From Hyphomicrobiaceae bacterium (GTDB lineage: Bacteria; Pseudomonadota; Alphaproteobacteria; Rhizobiales; Xanthobacteraceae), in assembly GCA_021324465.1 (NCBI GenBank), contig JAJPJB010000024.1, positions 45,176 through 109,175 on the forward strand: DNA of 64,000 bases. Direction: 5' to 3'. The translations under genes were made by a program, and so were the position numbers. This document shows positions 8,220-17,414 of the stretch, in pieces. The notes under the pieces are model-generated. The model had not been told where the DNA came from. It did not search any database and worked only from the letters and a program-made list of their open reading frames with translations. The number at the start of each line of letters is the position of its first letter. Position 1 is the stretch's first letter.

Positions 8220-8249
8220 ATCCCGATGCACAATATGGGGTATCGGGAT
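8220..8249. promoter_or_regulatory. Inverted repeat before pncB (candidate operator)
   Basis: ATCCCGAT (8220-8227) and ATCGGGAT (8242-8249) are perfect inverse complements separated by 14 bases. Each is flanked by a further CCC or GGG at one-base offset. The element sits 12 bases upstream of the pncB ATG. NAD-salvage genes are regulated by NrtR, NiaR or NadR in various bacteria, but no such regulator is encoded nearby and the motif was not matched to a known site. Confidence 0.5.
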
Positions 8250-8589
8250 AGGGATTGCCGCCCGACAGCGCACTTTTGCCTCCGATTAATCTCGGCAACC
8301 AATCGGGAAGGGGGCAACTGTCGTCGCCAGCAAGGACAAAATTCCGACCAAGCGTCACAGCGAGCCTACCGGAGTACCGGCCACTGCGCTGTGACCCTGG
8401 TCACCGTGTCGCACGGTTAATTTCACCTTAATCCCTAATAAGTTCTTGCCCAGATGCGACGACTTGTAACAATGTACATCGACAATCTGGCTTTGCGCAG
8501 CGGTCCAGGGGATGGGCGAGGGGCGGCTGCGATCCACCCGGCGAGCTAGGGGGAGGTTGACGACGACGCTCTGATTGGGGGGCGGTCTG

Positions 8590-11500
8590 ATGACTTATGG
8601 CTTGAGGAATGATGGAGGATTGGGCGCGGCGGCGCCGTCAATACATTTCAATTCCCTCCGATCGGACTCCTCGCACACGGACAGCATCGTCGTCCCCGAC
8701 GCGCAATTACTGTTCACCGCACAGTTTCACCGCGCCGGACCCGATCTCGTGCTGATCGGGCATGACGGCCGTCATTTCATCGTTCCCGGCTATTTCGCGA
8801 GCGAACATCGCCCGGCGCTCGTGGCGCCGAACGGCGCGGGACTTTTGCCGAATCTGATCGATCTGTTGGCCGGTTCGCCGGCACCGAACGAATACGCGCA
8901 AGCGCAAACCCAGACCGCCGCGCCACCTGATTCGATCGGCAAGGTGCAGAAGGTGATCGGCACCGCTACCGTCGTACGCAACGGCGTATCGGTCGCGCTC
9001 AATGTGGGCGATGTCGTCTACAAGAGCGACGTGATTGTGACCGGCGCCGATTCGAAATGTGGTCTGACTTTTCCCGACGGCACAGCGCTCGAGCTGCTCG
9101 CCAATACTCGGATGGCGCTCAATGAGTATTCCTACGACCCGCACGGAGACTCGAACTCGGCGCTCTTTACATATGTCAGCGGCACGTTCGGCTTCTTCGC
9201 AGGCAAGGTTGCACATAGCGGCAACATGAAAATTGACACGCCGGTCGCGACTATGGGGATTCGCGGCACCACCGGCGTCATGGGCCAGGGCAAGGACGCC
9301 GACGGCAACGACATCTTTTGGCAGGTCATCTACGACGATCCCGGCACCACGCGCTCCGGTGCGTGGGACGACTTCCTGCGCAATCCGGACGGCACGGTCT
9401 TTGTGGGCGTCACGGTTTCGCAAACCGATTTCATGACCATCTTCACCTTGCGGCCGGGGCAGCCGCCGGACATCAAGACCATCCCGCTTCCGGATTCTTA
9501 CAACGCGATCGGCAAGGAGATTATTCAAGAACTCACCGATCTCCTCGGCACGATGCCGCGTACGCTGCCGGGCGCGTCGGGAAGCCCGGAAGATCCGCTA
9601 CTGAAGTTCGAGCTGAATTTTCTGCCCGGAGTGCCGGGCGGCGGAGAACCGTTTACATACAATTACGGTCTGCCCGGCCTGCCTAATCTTCCGCTGCCGC
9701 CGATTCCGCCGTTCCAGCCGCCGCCCTCGAACCCGTCGAATCCGTCCAACGTGTTCATCTGGCCGACCGGCAGCGGCACTTGGCCCACGGGTTCGCAATG
9801 GAACCAAGGGGTCGCGCCGACGCCGAATGCGATTGTCATTATCGAATCCGGCGATGTTCAATACGATCTGCCGCAGCCTCTAACAATCTTCAGTTTGACC
9901 GTCGACGGGCCGGGCGAGCTCGACATGATTGGGGGCGGCCTCACCGTTACCGATGGTCTTGATGTCGCAGGCATCCTTCGGCTCGACGGCGACCCGCCGA
10001 TCTTTACGAGTTACGGCCCGAGCACCATAGAGAGCGGCGGTCGGGTGATCGCGAGCGGCGCCGGCGCCTTCATTGATTTCATGCCGGATCCGTCCAATCC
10101 TGGCGCAAAACCCGTCATCGTCGACAATTTCGGCACGATTGCCGCAAAGCATGGCGGCGAGATCGACTTCATCCAGGCCGCGGTCAGTAACGAAGCGGCG
10201 AATGCGGGCAATACCAACTCTGAGATCGCCACGCCGGCCGGCCGGATCATCTCGATCGGCGGCGACTCGGTGGTCGATTTCACGAATTCCACTCTGGACA
10301 ATGCCGGACGGCTCGCCGCCAGGTGGTATGGCGAGATCGCTCTCGTCGATTCGTCGGTCACCAACCTGGCCGGCGGCCGCATCGTCGCGGCACATTGGGG
10401 GCTGATCAAATTCGCGGGCGGCAGCGTCGAGAATCAGTCGGGTGTTGGCATCACCGCGCGAGAGCACGGTGTTATTACTTTCGACCGCAAAAATAATTCG
10501 ATCGCGGTCGCCAACGATGCCGGCGGCAACATCACCGCTAAGGACTGCGGCATCATCGCCTTCAAGAACGCCACGCTGTCCAATGATGCCGGCGCCAAGA
10601 TAACGGCGAAGGATTACGGCATCGTCACGTTTGTCGAAACCGCCGATTCGACCGCCGGCATCACCAACCTGGGCACGATGGCGGCGCGCCATCACGGCAT
10701 TCTTGCCTTCGTCGATGTCGGCGGCGGCGACAATAACGGTGTCAGCAATACCGGCGGCACAATTGAAGCCATCGGCTGCGGCGCCGAGGTCAAGCTTGCC
10801 GATACGGTCATCATCGGCGGCACGCTGCGCACGCGCGAGGGCGGCGTCATCGAGAGCGTCTGCGGCTACAATACGCTGATCAACGTTACCTTGGACGGCG
10901 CGGTGGTCCGCGTCGATTGCGATACGACGCTCGCGCTGGTGGACGGCGCGCCGCTGGGTAGCGCTGCCGTGATCAACGGGACGGTCAGATTCGAGGGCGG
11001 CGGCACGGTACTGTTGGCGTATGAGAGTTACAAGCTTGTCGCCGGACAGAGCGGCTCCACGCTGATCAATGACGCGACGATCTTCGGCCTCGGCCAGATC
11101 GGCACCGGCGATGACGCGCTCACCTTCTTCAACGAAGGCCTGCTCGAAGCGCGTCTCATCGACCCCAAGGTAGGCGATCACGGCGACACTTTCACGATCG
11201 CCACCGGTAAAAACACCGTCACCAATGACGGCGTGATGCAGGCGGATCGCGGAACCCTGCTCGACATCGACAGCAAGCTCGACAATTCTGGCCGTATAAT
11301 CGCGCAGAGCGGCACCGTTGCCTTCGATCATAATGTCGTCAACGAGGCAGGCGGCCTGATTGAAGCCAAGTCTGGCGGCACCGTCACCTTCGACGAGGTC
11401 AAAATCACCAACGAGGGCTGCGACGAAGAAGACGCTCCGGCGGCCCGCATCGTGGCCAAAGGCGAAGACTCGTTGGTTTCCATCGTCGACAGCACGGTCG

Positions 11501-14500
11501 ACAATCATGGCGACATAGCCGCAAGGAAGGGCGGCCATGTCGATATCGAAGACAGCATAGTCCACAACCGCGGCGGGGTGATCAAAGCGACCGGGTCAGA
11601 ATCGGTTGTCGAGCTGTCAGATTCGACGGTCGATCACGGCGCGATTTCGGTCACCCATGACGGCCTCATCCAGATCGAAGGCGATTCCGGCGCCACATTC
11701 GACGATGTCGCCGTCGATCTCGACAGCCACGGCAAGGTCGAGATCGCGTCAGGGTCGATTCTGACGCTCGAAGACGGCTCGACGGTCTCGGGCGGCACAC
11801 TGGTTATCGACACCGACAGCACGCTCGATCTCGAGAACGGGCTTACGGTGCTGGCCGGCGTCGACGTGAAAAATTTGGGCGGCGTGGAAATCGATAGCTC
11901 AGACGTCACGGCAGCCTTGCAGCTCAGCGGCGGGACCACGCTTGACGGCAACATCACCGTCGGCCCCACGGGCGAGCTCGACGTCAATGGCGCGACGCTT
12001 GACGGCGCGAGCATCAACGACCAGGGCTTCGTCAATTTCGGCGGACCGGTGACGCTTGCCGGCGACAACACAATCAATATGGACGGCGGCCATTTCGCTG
12101 ACACCGCGAGCGGGGCCATCATCTATATTGCGGACGATACCAGCGCATCGCTCGGCTTCACAGGCGCGAGCGGCGCCCTTGGCAGAGTTGATATCGAGAG
12201 CCATGCGACCTTTGCCGTCAACAATGCCAAGGCGACAGACGTCGATTTCGTCGCCACCGATGGCACGTTCCAGATCGACTCCGTCAACGATATCCCCGGC
12301 ACTATCGCCGATTTCGCCAAGGGCGACGTGATCGACCTCGCCAATCTCGCCTTCTCGCCCATCCAATACGATATTTGGACGCAGGGCATCGGCGGCGGCA
12401 CGCTCGCGATCTATCAGGGATCGACGTTGGAGGAGACGCTCAATCTCTCCGGCACCTACAGCCAAAATCAGTTCGAGCTGAAGCAAGACGGCGCCGGCAC
12501 CGACGTGCTCTTGGTCGAGCCGGTTCTAAAGGGGTCAACGGCCGAGACGGTGATCGAAGGTACCACGCAAGTAAGCCTCGGCGTAACGGATCACGCCGAC
12601 GGGACGGTGACGATCACCGGCCTGCCGACCGATCTCAGCAACGTCAACAAAGGCACCTACACCGCTGCCACAGGGATCTGGACCGGCACCAAGGCGCAGT
12701 TCAACGACCTCAACTTCACGGCCGGCGATGAGGGCACGTTCGACCTGGTGATCACCGAGGCCAGTCCGAAGACCGATCCGAACACGACCACGAGCGAGAC
12801 TTATAAGCTCACCGTGACAGACGCGGCGCTGACCGCTGGAACTGTGACGGCGACCGGGGGCGTTGAGGGCGTTACGCCGACATCGCTGACGGCGTCGTTC
12901 ACTGATGCCAATCCGGGCGACCACCATGGCGACTTCACAGCGAGCATCGACTGGGGCGACGGCTTGCAGGCTTCGTCGGGCACCGTCACCTACGACAGCA
13001 CCACCAAGATCTACTCAGTCGCCGGCAGCCACACCTATGCGGAAGATGGCAGCTACGATGTCACCGTGACAGTCAACGATGACGGCGGGAGCGCGACGAC
13101 CATCACCGGCACAGCGACGGTCAGCTCGACCGCGGAGAATCCGACGTTGAGCGAAGCCGCATCGACCATTTCGCTGATGGCACAAGTGGCGACGGCGCTC
13201 GGCCTCACGCTAACGCCGGCCGACAGCGACGATTCGCTGACGGTGACGATCACCGGCGTACCGAACGGTGCGACCTTCAACGCCGGTACGCTGAATGGCA
13301 GCACTCTGACGATCACTCAAGCGCAGCTTGATGCGCTCGGTGGCCTTGGCAATCTCACCATGACCGCCGGCGGCGCCGGCGGCACCTTGCACGTGACCGC
13401 GACCAACGCGGAAGGCGGCTCGGCGAGCGAAGACCTCACCGTCAACGTGAGCGGCACGACAACGATCACGTCCGCCAATGCGCTGGGTGTCGTCACGGAC
13501 GATGATTCCTATCTCGGGAATCTGATCCTCAACGGCGGTTTCGAGACCTGGAGCTACAATTATCAAACCCGGGTCTACACCGTCCCGGATTGGACGTTTG
13601 GAGGGAATTTTTATTATCCGCCCGGTGTCGGCACTCCCGCCCACTCGGGAGGTGCCGCGCTGGATGTTTATAACTACAACCTCGGCACCGGCACGGCGAG
13701 CGAGACCTTCGCGACCGACGTCGGTCAGTCCTACCAAGTCACTTTCTACGTGTACAAGGGGCAGGGATCGACGAACTCCTTTAGCGCGCAGTGGAACGGT
13801 ACGACCGAGGTGTCGCTCATCAATTATGCGAACTTCGGCAGTTATCAGGAATATCAGTTCAGCGCCGTTGCCACGTCGAGCACGTCGACGCTGCAGTTCG
13901 ATTTCAATAGCGGCGTGGTCGGCTACTGGTTCCTGGACGACGTCTCGGTGGTGCCGGCCGGCAGCAGCCCCGGGACTGAGACACGTACCGGCACGATCAC
14001 TTTCACTGATACCGATACGGCCGACAGCCATACCGTCGGTGTGACGCCGCAGGGCAGCGGCTATCTCGGCACCTTCACCGCGAATCTCACGCAAGATTCG
14101 ACCGGCGGGAAGACCGGTAACGTCGTGTGGAACTACACCGTTGGCGATTCCGCCCTGGCATCGCTTTCCCCCGGCCAGGAGGTCACTCAGACCTACGAGG
14201 TCACCGTCAACGGCGCCGACAGCGCGCCGGTGCAACAGGCTGTCACCATCCAACTTGTCGGCATCCAACAGCCGACGGGTTTCGTGTTCACGCCCTACAC
14301 GGCAGGCTTGAGTTCATTGGAGCAGGGCGACCATCTCAACAGCGGCGGTGGCGGAGAGATCGGCACGTTCACTCAGAGCGGGGGACTGAGCGGCGACAAC
14401 TACGCGTTCTCGATCGGCGGCACAGGCCTCTCCTACTTCTCTCCGGATGGCCTGATTGCCAACGAGGAAATCCTCTATACGGCGAATACCCAGACCGTTC

Positions 14501-17145
14501 CGGGTGGCAATCCGGCAAAGGTCTACGCGCTGACCGTGACGGTCACCGACACCACCAATGGTGGGCGCACCAGCGCCCTGCCGTTCGACGTCGTAGTCGA
14601 TAATGCGACTGGCAACACCATCAAGCTCGAATCCGGCATCGGCAATCTCGGCATCAGCGCAGCGACGCCGACCATCGTCTATGGATTGAACGGCAACGAC
14701 ACTATCGATGCCACCAGCATGACGGCGAACGTCTGGTTCGTCGGCGGCCAAGGCGCCGATACGATAACCGGCGGAACGGGCGTCAACAGATTTCTGTACG
14801 GGTCGGCCGGCGAGTCGAACCCTAGCGGTAAGGATACGATCACCAATTTCCATACGACGTCTGCAACTGGCGCCGACAATGACGGCAAGAACGACATCGT
14901 CGACTTGTCGGGGATCACTTTTGCCGGTTCAGTCACCATCGGAGCGAACACCATCTCGTCCGGCAAAATCAGCGCCGACAGCATTGGCTGGATCCAGAAC
15001 GGGTCTGAGACGGATATTTATGTCAACACAACAACCAACCAGAAATCGCTTACCAGCGCGAGCATGGAGATCGTGCTGCAGAACTTTACCGCGTCGTGGC
15101 TCAGCGCCAGTAACTTCAGCTATACCGGGCATGTCATTCCGGCAGGCGTAGCCGGCGCGCCGATCAATCTGGCGCTGACCAATCCGGCCGCGGATCAGAA
15201 CGCGGACATCACAGTCACGATCACCGACATGCCCGCCGCCTGGGTTCTCGATGGCGGCAAGCAGAACGCCGACGGCAGTTGGACGGTGCAGACGAGCGAT
15301 CTTTCCTCGCTGGCGGTCACCGCGCCACTCGATTTTGCCGGCGCCACCGTGCTCAATGTCATGGAAACTTGGGCAAACCGGGATGGCAGCACCAGCCTTG
15401 TCCATGTAGCCGACAATGTCGAGGCCTATGCGCCCGGCAACCCGATCTTCGCGCTCCCGGGTGAGGACAATCTGACCGGGAGCGCCGGCGACGACCTGTT
15501 CGTGGTCGGAGCCGACCTCGGCAACGACACGATTTACGATTTCAACGCCACGACCGACAAGATCGATCTGGTCGGGCTTAAGCTGACAAGTTTCGGGGAC
15601 TTGCACATCGCCGACGATGGCAATGGCGACGCGCTGATTGCTGTCGGCCCCGGCGAGACCATCGCCCTGCACGGCGTCGCTACAGCATTGCTGCATCCCA
15701 GCGATTTTCTGTTCGACCAGGCACCGACCGTCGACAACACCGGCACGATGTCGATCGGCGCAGGCGCAGTGCTGCCGCTTGGCGGCATGATCGACAACAC
15801 CGGCACGATTGCGCTGAATTCGACCGGCCAGCAGGCAGAGTTGGAGCTTGTCGGGAATAGCGTCGTTCTGGCGGGTGGCGGCCAAGTCACCCTCGCCAGC
15901 GATGCGCTTGTGGCCGGGACCGGTGCCACCAGCACGCTGACCAACGTTGATAATACCATTTCCGGTGCTGGACAGATCGGCATTGGCGACGGCACGCTGT
16001 CTCTGGTGAATGCGGCGCATGGCACTGTCGACGCCAATATCGCCGGCGCATTGTTGGCGCTCGACACCGGGACCACCATCGAAAATTTGGGTCTCTTGGA
16101 AGCCAGCAACGGTGGTTCGCTGGTGGTCGCCGACGAGGTGAGCAACTCCGGCACTCTGGCGGCGCATGGCGGCACGCTTCATTTCGAAAATGCCGTCGTC
16201 AATTCTGCCGCGGGCAATGCCGTGATCGCCGGCGGTGTGCTGGAATTCGATACCGGGGCGAATGTCAATGTCTGCTTCGACAACGGTCAGAATGGCACAA
16301 GCTACGGCGAACTGGTGCTCAGCGACGCCGCGCAGTTCACCGGCGACATCTCGGGCTTTGCCGGCGCCGCGCCGGACCAGGCGCATTCCGATGTGATCGA
16401 TCTTGCCGAGATAGACTTCAACTCGGCGCAGTTCGCCGCGACCTACCACGCGGCGACCGGCGTGCTGTCAGTCACCGACGGCGCACACAGCGCCGATCTC
16501 ACATTCGACAATTTCCAGGGCGCGCTCAACTTCGTCTCCGACGGCCATGGCGGCACCGCGATCACCGACGCGCCCGCCAATGCCTCGGCCGATCTGTTGA
16601 GCGCCGACACCGTGCAAGGCATGCTGTTGTTTGCCGACAATGATGCGAGCACCGATCTCGGCGCGGCTGTCACGCCCGAGGGCCAGAACTATGTCGGCAG
16701 CCTCACCGCCGGCACCGTGAGCGAGAGCAACGGCATTGCCGCGGTCGATTACGGCTTCGTGCTCGGCAATGATCGGATCGATCTTGCGTCAGGCCGAACT
16801 GTGACGCAGTCATATCAGGTTAGCCTAACCGACACGCAAAACCCTGTCGCGAACGCGAGCCAGACCGTGGCTGTCACGATCGGCGGCAGCGGATCAGACA
16901 ATTTCGTGTTCGCGCCCGGCATCGGCGCCGACACGGTGCTGAATTTCGACGCGCCGCACGACACGATCGAGCTGGACCACTTTGTCAATGTACAGACCGT
17001 GCAGGAATTGCAGGATCTGATTACGACAAACGCACCTGGCGATGCCTTCATCGATCTCGGCAATCACGATTCGATTACGGTCGCCGGCGTGACCGCGGCA
17101 CAACTGCAGCAGGTCGTCCAGTCCGGCCACGTGCTGCTGCATTGA
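8590..17145 (+). CDS. Giant FecR-domain repetitive surface protein 1 (VCBS/PKD/RTX-like, probable type I-secreted adhesin)
   Basis: About 2851 residues from the ATG at 8590; the TTG used by the track at 8575 lies in the G-rich ribosome site. No signal peptide is visible. Approximate residues: 20-110, an N-terminal module shared with the next gene (IVVPDAQLLFTAQFHRAGPDL); 118-230, a FecR domain ending in TPVATMGIRGTTG; 370-390, a Pro/Asn linker; 400-1310, Gly/Asp-rich beta-solenoid repeats (ITAKDxGIxxF units); 1417-1505, a PKD-like domain (IDWGDG...HTYAEDGSY); 1643-1794, a DUF642/carbohydrate-binding-like module (LILNGGFETW, FLDDVSV); 1800-1892, VCBS-like; about 2034-2077 and 2295-2330, RTX-like GGxGxD stretches; 2677-2851, the shared tail. 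This architecture fits a large adhesin exported by a type I system through its C-terminus, but no exporter is in the window. The surface or matrix role is inferred. Confidence 0.8.
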   Translation: MTYGLRNDGGLGAAAPSIHFNSLRSDSSHTDSIVVPDAQLLFTAQFHRAGPDLVLIGHDGRHFIVPGYFASEHRPALVAPNGAGLLPNLIDLLAGSPAPNEYAQAQTQTAAPPDSIGKVQKVIGTATVVRNGVSVALNVGDVVYKSDVIVTGADSKCGLTFPDGTALELLANTRMALNEYSYDPHGDSNSALFTYVSGTFGFFAGKVAHSGNMKIDTPVATMGIRGTTGVMGQGKDADGNDIFWQVIYDDPGTTRSGAWDDFLRNPDGTVFVGVTVSQTDFMTIFTLRPGQPPDIKTIPLPDSYNAIGKEIIQELTDLLGTMPRTLPGASGSPEDPLLKFELNFLPGVPGGGEPFTYNYGLPGLPNLPLPPIPPFQPPPSNPSNPSNVFIWPTGSGTWPTGSQWNQGVAPTPNAIVIIESGDVQYDLPQPLTIFSLTVDGPGELDMIGGGLTVTDGLDVAGILRLDGDPPIFTSYGPSTIESGGRVIASGAGAFIDFMPDPSNPGAKPVIVDNFGTIAAKHGGEIDFIQAAVSNEAANAGNTNSEIATPAGRIISIGGDSVVDFTNSTLDNAGRLAARWYGEIALVDSSVTNLAGGRIVAAHWGLIKFAGGSVENQSGVGITAREHGVITFDRKNNSIAVANDAGGNITAKDCGIIAFKNATLSNDAGAKITAKDYGIVTFVETADSTAGITNLGTMAARHHGILAFVDVGGGDNNGVSNTGGTIEAIGCGAEVKLADTVIIGGTLRTREGGVIESVCGYNTLINVTLDGAVVRVDCDTTLALVDGAPLGSAAVINGTVRFEGGGTVLLAYESYKLVAGQSGSTLINDATIFGLGQIGTGDDALTFFNEGLLEARLIDPKVGDHGDTFTIATGKNTVTNDGVMQADRGTLLDIDSKLDNSGRIIAQSGTVAFDHNVVNEAGGLIEAKSGGTVTFDEVKITNEGCDEEDAPAARIVAKGEDSLVSIVDSTVDNHGDIAARKGGHVDIEDSIVHNRGGVIKATGSESVVELSDSTVDHGAISVTHDGLIQIEGDSGATFDDVAVDLDSHGKVEIASGSILTLEDGSTVSGGTLVIDTDSTLDLENGLTVLAGVDVKNLGGVEIDSSDVTAALQLSGGTTLDGNITVGPTGELDVNGATLDGASINDQGFVNFGGPVTLAGDNTINMDGGHFADTASGAIIYIADDTSASLGFTGASGALGRVDIESHATFAVNNAKATDVDFVATDGTFQIDSVNDIPGTIADFAKGDVIDLANLAFSPIQYDIWTQGIGGGTLAIYQGSTLEETLNLSGTYSQNQFELKQDGAGTDVLLVEPVLKGSTAETVIEGTTQVSLGVTDHADGTVTITGLPTDLSNVNKGTYTAATGIWTGTKAQFNDLNFTAGDEGTFDLVITEASPKTDPNTTTSETYKLTVTDAALTAGTVTATGGVEGVTPTSLTASFTDANPGDHHGDFTASIDWGDGLQASSGTVTYDSTTKIYSVAGSHTYAEDGSYDVTVTVNDDGGSATTITGTATVSSTAENPTLSEAASTISLMAQVATALGLTLTPADSDDSLTVTITGVPNGATFNAGTLNGSTLTITQAQLDALGGLGNLTMTAGGAGGTLHVTATNAEGGSASEDLTVNVSGTTTITSANALGVVTDDDSYLGNLILNGGFETWSYNYQTRVYTVPDWTFGGNFYYPPGVGTPAHSGGAALDVYNYNLGTGTASETFATDVGQSYQVTFYVYKGQGSTNSFSAQWNGTTEVSLINYANFGSYQEYQFSAVATSSTSTLQFDFNSGVVGYWFLDDVSVVPAGSSPGTETRTGTITFTDTDTADSHTVGVTPQGSGYLGTFTANLTQDSTGGKTGNVVWNYTVGDSALASLSPGQEVTQTYEVTVNGADSAPVQQAVTIQLVGIQQPTGFVFTPYTAGLSSLEQGDHLNSGGGGEIGTFTQSGGLSGDNYAFSIGGTGLSYFSPDGLIANEEILYTANTQTVPGGNPAKVYALTVTVTDTTNGGRTSALPFDVVVDNATGNTIKLESGIGNLGISAATPTIVYGLNGNDTIDATSMTANVWFVGGQGADTITGGTGVNRFLYGSAGESNPSGKDTITNFHTTSATGADNDGKNDIVDLSGITFAGSVTIGANTISSGKISADSIGWIQNGSETDIYVNTTTNQKSLTSASMEIVLQNFTASWLSASNFSYTGHVIPAGVAGAPINLALTNPAADQNADITVTITDMPAAWVLDGGKQNADGSWTVQTSDLSSLAVTAPLDFAGATVLNVMETWANRDGSTSLVHVADNVEAYAPGNPIFALPGEDNLTGSAGDDLFVVGADLGNDTIYDFNATTDKIDLVGLKLTSFGDLHIADDGNGDALIAVGPGETIALHGVATALLHPSDFLFDQAPTVDNTGTMSIGAGAVLPLGGMIDNTGTIALNSTGQQAELELVGNSVVLAGGGQVTLASDALVAGTGATSTLTNVDNTISGAGQIGIGDGTLSLVNAAHGTVDANIAGALLALDTGTTIENLGLLEASNGGSLVVADEVSNSGTLAAHGGTLHFENAVVNSAAGNAVIAGGVLEFDTGANVNVCFDNGQNGTSYGELVLSDAAQFTGDISGFAGAAPDQAHSDVIDLAEIDFNSAQFAATYHAATGVLSVTDGAHSADLTFDNFQGALNFVSDGHGGTAITDAPANASADLLSADTVQGMLLFADNDASTDLGAAVTPEGQNYVGSLTAGTVSESNGIAAVDYGFVLGNDRIDLASGRTVTQSYQVSLTDTQNPVANASQTVAVTIGGSGSDNFVFAPGIGADTVLNFDAPHDTIELDHFVNVQTVQELQDLITTNAPGDAFIDLGNHDSITVAGVTAAQLQQVVQSGHVLLH

Positions 17146-17176
17146 TGGTGTACTGATACCATCAACCAAGACGGCT

Positions 17177-17193
17177 CCGCGCGCACTGCGCGG
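17177..17193. terminator. GC-rich hairpin after giant gene 1
   Basis: CCGCGC-GCACT-GCGCGG forms a 6-bp stem 32 bases past the stop of the first giant gene. No T-run follows, so it is at best a weak or Rho-assisted terminator or an RNA-end stabiliser. The remaining roughly 220 bases to the next gene are AT-richer in part (TTTATTTACATTACT) and probably hold its promoter, though no clear -35/-10 pair was identified. Confidence 0.35.
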
Positions 17194-17414
17194 GCTCCCA
17201 GCTGCGACATCACGCAGAATCTCCGTGGATCTACGTGATTTCACATATTTAGCTCGCTACCGCCGTTCACCGTTTATTTACATTACTGTTGCCCGCCGGT
17301 GAAAAATCGCGCATTTTAAGCTCGGTCGGTCGCCGCTGGGGATGCGGTGAAGGGTGGCGGCCGCGCTGCTGGCAAGGTGGGGACTGACTGTCACGCTCTT
17401 TGAGGGGCGGGGAA

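Noticed and set aside
7087-8289. 400-residue plus-strand ORF opposite pncB
   Set aside because: Antisense to a confidently identified enzyme gene; no motifs.
9880-11565. 561-residue antisense ORF in giant gene 1 (also 14929-16449)
   Set aside because: High-GC antisense shadow; the sense frame has FecR, solenoid and PKD motifs while the antisense sequence has no recognisable domain.
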